Below are positions 58,260-64,000 of a stretch of 64,000 nucleotides of DNA, piece after piece. The notes under the pieces were generated by a model. That model did not search any database. It saw only the letters and a program-made list of their open reading frames with translations, and was not told the origin of the DNA. This DNA comes from a bacterium MS4 (GTDB lineage: Bacteria; Bacillota; Clostridia; Oscillospirales; Acutalibacteraceae). The stretch lies in NCBI GenBank assembly GCA_000752215.1, contig CCFG01000010.1, forward strand, positions 23,075-87,074. The letters are read 5' to 3'. The stretch's first letter is position 1. Each line of letters starts with the position of its first letter. The position numbers and the translations under genes were made by a program.

Positions 58260-59606
58260 TTGGAAAAAACGGAAAATAAAATGGGTACGGTGTCGGTATT
58301 TCCACTGATTGTGTCCATGTCGGTACCGGCTATGCTGTCGATGCTGGTACAGGCTCTGTATAACGTAGTCGACAGTTTTTTTGTAGCAAAAGTAAGTGAA
58401 AATGCGCTGACTGCGGTTTCGCTTGCGTTTCCCGTTCAGACTTTGCTGATTGCGCTGGCGGTGGGGACTTCCGTAGGAATCAATTCGCTGGTAGCACGCC
58501 GGCTGGGAGAACAAAAGCAGGAGGAGGCCAATTCCGCCGCTACGCACGGGATTTTGTTAGGAGCATTCAACTGGGTCGTCTTTGCGCTGGTAGGGCTGCT
58601 TTTTTCAGAGCCCTTCTTTCGCAGCTTCACGGCAAATCAAGAGATTGTGACAATGGGTACTCAATATATGAGCATTGTCTGTATCGTTTCTGTCGGCGTT
58701 TTTATCGAGATCAACATCGAAAAGACGCTTCAGGCTACCGGAAATATGATTTATCCCATGCTGTCGCAGATTCTGGGCGCAGTAACAAATATTATTCTGG
58801 ATCCGATTTTTATTTTCGGACTGCTGGGTGTCCCTAAAATGGGCGTCGCGGGGGCGGCGATTGCGACGGTGATCGGCCAGATTTTCGCGATGCTGTTTCT
58901 TATTTATATCATTGCGAAAAAAGATCATCAGGTAGTGATCAGCTTCCGGAATTTCAGGCTGGATTTTACCACGATAAAGAATATTTATTCGGTTGGTTTT
59001 CCCTCCATCATTATGCAGGCGATCGGTTCCGTCATGGTAGTCGGGATGAACGCGATTTTAATCGGCTTTACCGAAACGGCCGTCGCCCTGTTCGGCGTTT
59101 ACTTTAAATTGCAGTCTTTTGTGTTTATGCCTGTGTTTGGCCTGATGCAGGGTGTTATGCCGATTATCGGGTACAATTTCGGCGCGCGCAATCGCGGCCG
59201 CCTTTTGTCCGCGGTTAGGATCGGTTCCGTCATTGCGGCGGTGATTATGGCGCTGGGGACGATCTTGTTCTGGACGGAAACAGGGAAGCTCCTGCTGATT
59301 TTCAACGCCTCTCAGGTTATGCTTGAAATCGGCATACCCGCGTTGCGAACCATCAGTATCTGTTTTGTACCGGCGGCGCTCGGCATCATGTTTTCAACGG
59401 TGTTCCAGGCTGTGGGCAGCGGCTTAAAAAGTCTGATTATTTCCGTGCTGCGCCAGTTGATCGTACTGCTTCCCGCAGCGTTTCTGCTTTCAAAAATCAA
59501 TCTTCCTTCCGTCTGGTATGCCTTCCCAATCGCTGAAATGGTATCGATGGCGGCGAGTATCCTGATTTATGTGCAGCTTTATCAAAAAACACTGAAAACT
59601 CTTTGA
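58260..59606 (+). CDS. MATE family efflux transporter (second)
   Basis: 448 aa with about 12 helices. The N-terminus SVFPLIVSMSVPAMLSMLVQALYNVVDSFFVA, middle LDPIFIFGLLGVPKMGVAGAAIATVIGQ and PIIGYNFGARNRGRL match MATE transporters. The start is TTG at 58260, eight bases after AAAGGAG; the frame extends ten codons upstream. It is only distantly similar to the MATE protein at 17.5-18.9 kb. Divergent from sigK. Substrate unknown. Confidence 0.9.
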   Translation: MEKTENKMGTVSVFPLIVSMSVPAMLSMLVQALYNVVDSFFVAKVSENALTAVSLAFPVQTLLIALAVGTSVGINSLVARRLGEQKQEEANSAATHGILLGAFNWVVFALVGLLFSEPFFRSFTANQEIVTMGTQYMSIVCIVSVGVFIEINIEKTLQATGNMIYPMLSQILGAVTNIILDPIFIFGLLGVPKMGVAGAAIATVIGQIFAMLFLIYIIAKKDHQVVISFRNFRLDFTTIKNIYSVGFPSIIMQAIGSVMVVGMNAILIGFTETAVALFGVYFKLQSFVFMPVFGLMQGVMPIIGYNFGARNRGRLLSAVRIGSVIAAVIMALGTILFWTETGKLLLIFNASQVMLEIGIPALRTISICFVPAALGIMFSTVFQAVGSGLKSLIISVLRQLIVLLPAAFLLSKINLPSVWYAFPIAEMVSMAASILIYVQLYQKTLKTL

Positions 59607-59631
59607 TTATTTTACATGGTTATGTTAAAAT
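59603..59631 (+). promoter_or_regulatory. Promoter of the unknown gene at 59741
   Basis: TTGATT, 17 bp, TAAAAT; the -35 overlaps the end of the MATE gene. Confidence 0.55.
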
Positions 59632-59740
59632 AGCCTTGGCTGGTCGTGCCTGCAATAAATGACGGCGGACGGCTGTGTTCCGGGTTTACAGGAAGACAAC
59701 GGGAGCGGAACAGAACATATTTGAAACACAGGTGATAAAG

Positions 59741-60226
59741 ATGCCAAACGGGCAAAGGGGACAGGCTCCTGCCAACTCCCGAAGCATTATCTATCTGAAT
59801 CCCATAAAAAACGAAATGCTGAGAGGGCATGTCTACAGTGAGTACTACAACAGGATCATGCCGTTTCGCAATGAATGCGAGCTTCTGCGCGGAATGGATG
59901 ATCTGTTTGACAGCATTTCCTTTCCTCAGGCTTCTTTTCAGGAACGGGAATTTGATATAAAAAGGGGAAAGCCAAAAATAAAAAAGGTGGATTACGCTGT
60001 GGAAGAGGCAATGAATAAAATCAAGAATGAAACACCGGCGACCTTTGTCGTAAACGTGCAGTACCGTAAAAATGCCACCTGGCAGGGTACGATTACCTGG
60101 GTTGAGCAGAATCAGACGCTTCATTTCCGCAGCGCCCTGGAAATGCTCAAGCTGATGGAGCAGGCTGCCGTGAACGGGGCCGTGCCGGTCGTCAGCTGGG
60201 ACGGAAAGAAATCCGAATCAAAATGA
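59741..60226 (+). CDS. Protein of unknown function
   Basis: 161 aa, cytosolic, no signal or membrane segment. Residues 1-20 are a short polar tail, 20-100 include SIIYLNPIKNEMLRGHVYSEYYNRI and a charged stretch KRGKPKIKKVDYAVEEAMNKI, and the C-terminal part reads FVVNVQYRKNATWQGTITWV then FRSALEMLKLMEQA. The last block resembles a small conserved module I have seen in clostridial hypothetical proteins, but I cannot name a family or function. The ATG at 59741 has AGGTGA. It has its own promoter and terminator. Confidence 0.8.
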   Translation: MPNGQRGQAPANSRSIIYLNPIKNEMLRGHVYSEYYNRIMPFRNECELLRGMDDLFDSISFPQASFQEREFDIKRGKPKIKKVDYAVEEAMNKIKNETPATFVVNVQYRKNATWQGTITWVEQNQTLHFRSALEMLKLMEQAAVNGAVPVVSWDGKKSESK

Positions 60227-60230
60227 AAGA

Positions 60231-60264
60231 AAATGCCGTCCGAGTCAGCACCCGGACGGCATTT
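60231..60264 (+). terminator. Terminator after the unknown gene
   Basis: AAATGCCGTCCG / CGGACGGCATTT, 12-bp perfect stem with a 10-nt loop; the T tail is short. Confidence 0.75.
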
Positions 60265-60317
60265 GTTGTGTCCCGGGAAAACTTCCGGACAGGTGAAGTG
60301 GCCCGCGGGGAATCGGC

Positions 60318-60346
60318 TTGACAATCCCTATGATTGAGCCTATACT
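60318..60346 (+). promoter_or_regulatory. Promoter of the Xaa-Pro aminopeptidase gene
   Basis: Perfect TTGACA, 17 bp, TATACT. The start near 60353 places repeat copy B inside the 5' leader. Confidence 0.82.
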
Positions 60347-60373
60347 TTTTTATATTCGCACTACAGCGATTCT

Positions 60374-60457
60374 ATTTCAGTTTACGAGACAAAACACGTT
60401 TCTCCCCCGCCTTCGGCGGGGGAGAAACGTAAACTTGTTGCAGAATCGACTGGAAAT
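60374..60457 (+). repeat. Dispersed palindromic repeat, copy B
   Basis: Same arms as copy A (GTTTCTCCCCCGCC, 60398-60411 and 60415-60428) but loop TTC, the reverse complement of copy A's GAA. The flanks run in the same orientation as A: ATTTCAGTTTACGAGACAAA on the left and CAGAATCGACTGGAAAT on the right. It lies in the transcribed leader of the aminopeptidase gene; no T-run follows. Confidence 0.8.
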
Positions 60458-60511
60458 CTGTAATACAGATTCTGGGAAGATGACATTTTAAGATAGAAGG
60501 AGAAATGAATC

Positions 60512-62305
60512 ATGAACAGCGTAAATGAAAGGCTTGCCGCGCTGCGCCGCCAGATGAAGCAGAACGGCGTGCAGGCCTGTATCGTGCCTTCCGCCGACCC
60601 GCATATGAGCGAGTACCTGCCCGATCACTGGGCGGCAAGAAGCTATTTTTCCGGCTTTACCGGTTCCGCGGGAACGCTGGTGGTTGCGGAAACGCAAAGC
60701 GGGCTCTGGACGGACGGGCGGTATTTTATTCAGGCCGCGCATCAGCTGGAGGGCAGCGAAATTACCCTGTACCGCATGGCGGTCAAGGGTGTGCCGACCT
60801 ATACCGAATTTCTGGCCGAGGAGCTGAACGAGGGCGAAACGGTTGGATTTGACGGCAAAATGCTTTCCGCTGCCGCCGTCGAGGAAATGCGTGAGAAATT
60901 CGCCGAGAAAAAGCTGAAAATCAAGGCGGTCGACCTCATTAAGGATATCTGGACGGACAGGCCGCAAATGCCCGCAAGCAAGGTGTTTGTTCACGACGCA
61001 AAGTACGCGGGCTATACCTGCAAAGAAAAGCTGGAACAGGTCCGCGCGGAGCTGAAAAAGCAGCATGCCGACGGGGAGATCTTTACCAAGCTGGACTGCG
61101 TTGCATGGCTGATGAATATCCGTGCGGACGACATCGAGTACAATCCGCTCGCGGTTTCTTACGCGATGGTTTATTCCGATTCCGCTTACCTGTTTATCAA
61201 TACTGGCCGCGTTCTGCCGGAGACGCTTGCCTACCTGAAGGAAAACGGCGTCACGGTAAAGGAATACGAGGAAATCGACCGCACTCTGGAAAAAATCAGT
61301 TCCGATAAGACGATTCTGGTTGACCCAGTCAATGTGAATTACGACCTGTATCAGCTGCTGAAGCAGAACCGGCATGTGACCGTCAAAGAGGGCGGCGATA
61401 CCGTCATTGTCCTCAAGGGTGTCAAGAATGAAACGGAGATTAAAAATATTGTAGAGGCGCATATCAAGGACGGCCGCGCGCTTGTTGAATTCTGTGTCCA
61501 ATTCGAGGATAGGATGAAGAACGGGGAGACCGTCACCGAATGCACCGTGTGCGATATGCTGCGGGAATGCAGGGCAAAGCAGCCGAACAACAAGGGCGAG
61601 AGCTTCGGCACCATCGCGGCCTACGGAGCAAACGCCGCAATGATGCATTACAGCCCGAAGCCGGAAACCTGCAGCATTTTGAAAAATCAGGGCTTCCTGC
61701 TGATCGATTCCGGCGGACAGTATCTGGAGGGGACGACCGACATTACCCGCACCTTCGTTTTGGGGCCGCTCAGCCGGGAGGAGAAGGAGCATTACACCTA
61801 CGTGCTGAAAGCGCATATCGCGCTGGCTGCGGCCGTATTTCTGGAGGGCTGCACCGGCGGCAACATCGATATCCTCAGTCGCGAACAGGTCTGGAAGCAC
61901 GGTATCGATTACCGCTGCGGTACGGGTCACGGCGTGGGGATGTTCAGCGGGGTGCACGAGGGCCCACAGAATCTGAGGATCAGCAACAATGTCGTCTTCA
62001 AAAAGGGTATGACCATCACCGACGAACCCGGTATTTATGAAGAAGGCAAGCACGGGATTCGCACCGAAAACATTCTTCTTGTCACCGATTTTGTCAATAA
62101 CGAGTACGGTCAGTTCTTAAAATTTGAACCCATTACGTATTTCCCGATCGATACCGCGGGAATCCTGACCGAGCTGATGACGGACGACGAGCTGGAATGG
62201 CTGAACAACTACCATCGGACAGTCTGTGAAAAGCTTTCCCCGGGCCTTTCCGGAAAAGAGCTTCAGTGGCTGAAGGACCATACTCAGCCGGTTAAAAAGG
62301 GATAA
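60512..62305 (+). CDS. Xaa-Pro aminopeptidase, M24B family
   Basis: 597 aa three-domain peptidase that removes an N-terminal residue before proline. Two creatinase-like N-terminal domains are followed by the pita-bread catalytic domain with five metal ligands: two Asp in LLIDSGGQYLEGTTDITRTF, His in GTGHGVGMFSGVHEGPQ, Glu in TITDEPGIYEEGKHGIR and Glu in RTENILLV. Length and layout match eukaryotic-type/large clostridial APP rather than E. coli PepP (about 440 aa). Cytosolic; role in peptide catabolism. The ATG is preceded by AGAAGGAG. Confidence 0.93.
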   Translation: MNSVNERLAALRRQMKQNGVQACIVPSADPHMSEYLPDHWAARSYFSGFTGSAGTLVVAETQSGLWTDGRYFIQAAHQLEGSEITLYRMAVKGVPTYTEFLAEELNEGETVGFDGKMLSAAAVEEMREKFAEKKLKIKAVDLIKDIWTDRPQMPASKVFVHDAKYAGYTCKEKLEQVRAELKKQHADGEIFTKLDCVAWLMNIRADDIEYNPLAVSYAMVYSDSAYLFINTGRVLPETLAYLKENGVTVKEYEEIDRTLEKISSDKTILVDPVNVNYDLYQLLKQNRHVTVKEGGDTVIVLKGVKNETEIKNIVEAHIKDGRALVEFCVQFEDRMKNGETVTECTVCDMLRECRAKQPNNKGESFGTIAAYGANAAMMHYSPKPETCSILKNQGFLLIDSGGQYLEGTTDITRTFVLGPLSREEKEHYTYVLKAHIALAAAVFLEGCTGGNIDILSREQVWKHGIDYRCGTGHGVGMFSGVHEGPQNLRISNNVVFKKGMTITDEPGIYEEGKHGIRTENILLVTDFVNNEYGQFLKFEPITYFPIDTAGILTELMTDDELEWLNNYHRTVCEKLSPGLSGKELQWLKDHTQPVKKG

Positions 62306-62345
62306 AGTAAAGAGACTGTTGAAAAACAGTATAATAGTACATCAA

Positions 62346-62396
62346 AAATGCGTCTTGATTGGGCTTTCAAAGCCATCTCAAGGCGCATTTTCATTT
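62346..62396. terminator. Bidirectional terminator after the aminopeptidase gene
   Basis: AAAATGCGTCTTGA pairs with TCAAGGCGCATTTT (G:T pair), with an inner GGCTTT/AAAGCC hairpin; T residues on both sides. Confidence 0.8.
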
Positions 62397-62443
62397 TGGG
62401 AAGCTTTTTGTATGATTCATGCTGCTTCGTTTACAGTACTCTT

Positions 62444-63208
62444 TTAATTCTCATTGAAACGGGACAGGAACGCTTTGGTGCGGTCGTTCTGCGTATTGCC
62501 GAAAAGCTGTTCCGGGTTTCCCTGCTCGACAATCGTCCCGTTGTCCATAAAGACTACGTAGTCGGCTACGTCCCGGGCGAATTTCATTTCGTGGGTGACG
62601 ACCACCATCGTCATATGCTCCGCCGCAAGCTCGCGGATGACCTTGAGGATTTCTCCTGTCAGCTCCGGGTCGAGCGCGCTGGTCGGCTCGTCGAAAAACA
62701 GGATATCCGGATTCATTGCGAGCGCGCGGGCAATGGACACGCGCTGCTGCTGTCCGCCGGAAAGCTGGCAGGGGTAGGCGTCCGCCTTATCCGCCAGATC
62801 CATTTTCTGGAGAAGCTCCTTCGCGGCGGCTTCCGCCTCCGCTTTTGAACGGCGCAGTACGCGGATGGGCGCTTCCGTAATGTTCTGCATCACGGAGAGG
62901 TGGGGGAAAAGGTTGAAATTCTGGAAAACCAGCCCGATATGCAGACCGATTTTGCTGCATGCGGCCTTGTCCGAATAGACGGCCCTGCCGTTCCCGTCGT
63001 TTTTCACCAGCGTATCTCCACAGATGGTGATCTCGCCGGAATCCACCGTTTCCAGCTGGGTGACGCAGCGCAGCATAGTGCTTTTTCCCGAGCCGGACGG
63101 CCCGATGATCGCGAGTACCTGCCCTTTGGTTACTTCTATTGAAATGCCGTTCAGCACTTTTGTGCCGTCGAAGCTTTTGCAGATGTCTTTAGCGGTTAAG
63201 ATATGCAT
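62444..63208 (-). CDS. Polar amino-acid ABC transporter ATPase
   Basis: 254 aa of the GlnQ/HisP group. Walker [17 protein letters not shown]-loop [16 protein letters not shown], signature [16 protein letters not shown], Walker [17 protein letters not shown]-loop VVVTHEM. A ~15-residue insertion ([17 protein letters not shown]) lies before the Q-loop. Energises uptake of a polar amino acid; which one is unknown. The ATG at 63208 is six bases after AGGAGG; the ATG at 63214 abuts it. Ten bases downstream of the permease gene. Confidence 0.93.
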   Translation of the reverse strand: MHILTAKDICKSFDGTKVLNGISIEVTKGQVLAIIGPSGSGKSTMLRCVTQLETVDSGEITICGDTLVKNDGNGRAVYSDKAACSKIGLHIGLVFQNFNLFPHLSVMQNITEAPIRVLRRSKAEAEAAAKELLQKMDLADKADAYPCQLSGGQQQRVSIARALAMNPDILFFDEPTSALDPELTGEILKVIRELAAEHMTMVVVTHEMKFARDVADYVVFMDNGTIVEQGNPEQLFGNTQNDRTKAFLSRFNEN

Positions 63209-63218
63209 TTCCATCCTC

Positions 63219-63860
63219 CTAACGATAATAGTTCAGCCGGTTTTCGGCCATCGTAAAGAATCTGGTGACCGCGCCGTTCATCACAAGATAGAACGCGCCG
63301 GCAATCACCAGCGGTGTCATATTGACCGCGGAGGAAACCCAGTTGGAGGTTACCTTGAGCAGCTCTACAATGCCGATCACCTGCGCCAGGGAGGTGTCCT
63401 TCACGAGCGTGATGAACTCGTTTCCCATCGGCGGGATAATGTGCTTGACGACCTGCGGCAGGATGATGCGAAAGAAGGTCTGGCCGCGTGTAAAACCGAG
63501 CACCTTTGCCGCCTCGTGCTGGCCGCGGGGAATCCCCTCGATCCCCCCGCGGAAGATTTCCGCGAAATACGCCGCGTAGTTCAGGACAAAGGCGACCTCT
63601 GCCGCCAGAACGCGGTCAAGCTGAATCCCGAACAGGGGCTTCAGGGCGTAAAAGAAGAACAGAAGCTGCAGCATCAGCGGTGTTCCGCGCATCAGAAGTA
63701 TGTAAAGCCTGACCGGAAGATTGATGAGCCTGACCTTCGTCATGCGTCCTTTGGCCACCAGCAGGCCCAGCGGCAGCGAAAAAATAAGGGTGACGAAAAA
63801 GATACGCAGTGACATAAGGGTTGCTTCCAGCATCTGTGTCAAAAGCGCCTGATAATTCAT
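63219..63860 (-). CDS. Polar amino-acid ABC transporter permease
   Basis: 213 aa with about five membrane helices of the HisM/GlnP family. The EAA-type loop is [30 protein letters not shown], preceded by [17 protein letters not shown]. The ATG at 63860 is eight bases after GGAGG; the frame runs 15 codons further. With the ATPase downstream it forms the transporter; the expected substrate-binding protein gene would lie beyond the right edge of the window. Confidence 0.92.
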   Translation of the reverse strand: MNYQALLTQMLEATLMSLRIFFVTLIFSLPLGLLVAKGRMTKVRLINLPVRLYILLMRGTPLMLQLLFFFYALKPLFGIQLDRVLAAEVAFVLNYAAYFAEIFRGGIEGIPRGQHEAAKVLGFTRGQTFFRIILPQVVKHIIPPMGNEFITLVKDTSLAQVIGIVELLKVTSNWVSSAVNMTPLVIAGAFYLVMNGAVTRFFTMAENRLNYYR

Positions 63861-63888
63861 GAACGCGACCTCCATAAAGTGTTTGTGT

Positions 63889-63933
63889 AAAAAAGCCAAA
63901 GGCACAGAACCGGACAGAGTCCGGCTCTATGCC
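63889..63933 (-). terminator. Hairpin terminator upstream of the permease gene
   Basis: On the minus strand GGCATAGAGCCGGAC / GTCCGGTTCTGTGCC (G:T pairs), 3-nt loop, then TTTGGCTTTTTT. It lies 29 bp before the permease start and may attenuate transporter expression relative to an upstream gene. 63934-64000 shows no gene I can assign. Confidence 0.75.
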
Positions 63934-64000
63934 GCGCAGGGGAAAAATCTGAATCTGTCCTTCTGAGTGAAGAGAGTGTCCCAGACGACAGTTATAACAT

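Noticed and set aside
60488-62053. A 521-codon minus-strand ORF opposite the aminopeptidase gene
   Set aside because: Shadow of the well-supported M24B gene, caused by GC-rich codon third positions.

Overview
The window looks like chromosome of an endospore-forming, anaerobic Clostridia, most like the Oscillospirales/Ruminococcaceae group. This is an inference from gene content: a murG-murA-divIB-ftsZ cell-division cluster, an intact pro-sigma-K gene, a sufCBDSU operon ending in sufU, Rrf2 regulators, T-box and CIRCE control, a flagellar motor pair and many G-rich Shine-Dalgarno sites. TTG and GTG starts are common. No rRNA, tRNA, CRISPR array, transposase or prophage was seen. A precise species cannot be named.

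Layout. 1-9.7 kb: murG (5' end cut by the window), murA, divIB, ftsZ, a CorA-type Mg transporter, a lone fumarase beta subunit, a cation diffusion facilitator, and htpG behind a CIRCE operator. 9.85-14.6 kb (minus): transglutaminase-like membrane protein, DUF58 protein and MoxR ATPase. 14.7-20.7 kb: sirtuin, two lipoproteins, a DUF1540 protein, a MATE pump and motAB. 21-24.6 kb: a YjbR-like protein and a tryptophan-type T-box with the specifier TGG controlling a TrpXYZ-type ABC importer. 24.7-26.8 kb: two coupled Rrf2 regulators divergent from cysK, whose leader carries a small ORF with tandem Cys codons. 26.8-39 kb: VanW protein, two-component system, gpsA, GNAT enzyme, Mrp ATPase, a MarR-controlled heterodimeric ABC exporter and gpmA. 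39-44.1 kb (minus): the suf operon under a 25-bp palindrome. 44.2-46 kb (minus): an Lsa-like ABC-F protein behind a leader that can fold as an antibiotic-type attenuator.

46-57.2 kb is the most unusual region. It is a divergent carbohydrate locus. One arm holds an AlsE/Rpe-like epimerase, a GntR regulator and a glycerol-1-phosphate dehydrogenase. The other holds a complete mannose-family PTS (EIIA, B, C, D), a zinc dehydrogenase, a class II aldolase, its own HPr and Enzyme I, and a fructose-6-phosphate-aldolase-like enzyme. Everything from PEP phosphotransfer to triose phosphate seems to be encoded together; the substrate is not evident. 57.4-64 kb: sigK, a second MATE pump, an unknown protein, an Xaa-Pro aminopeptidase, and an amino-acid ABC transporter that runs off the right edge.

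Regulatory themes recur. Several transcripts start with leader peptides or switches: a PDP-containing ORF at corA, a Cys-Cys ORF at cysK, a T-box plus coupled ORF at trpX, and a 6-codon ORF plus terminator at the ABC-F gene. A dispersed palindromic intergenic repeat occurs in three copies (9.7, 38.1 and 60.4 kb), with a related core hairpin at 30.0 kb. All functional statements rest on motifs read by eye; no database search was possible.
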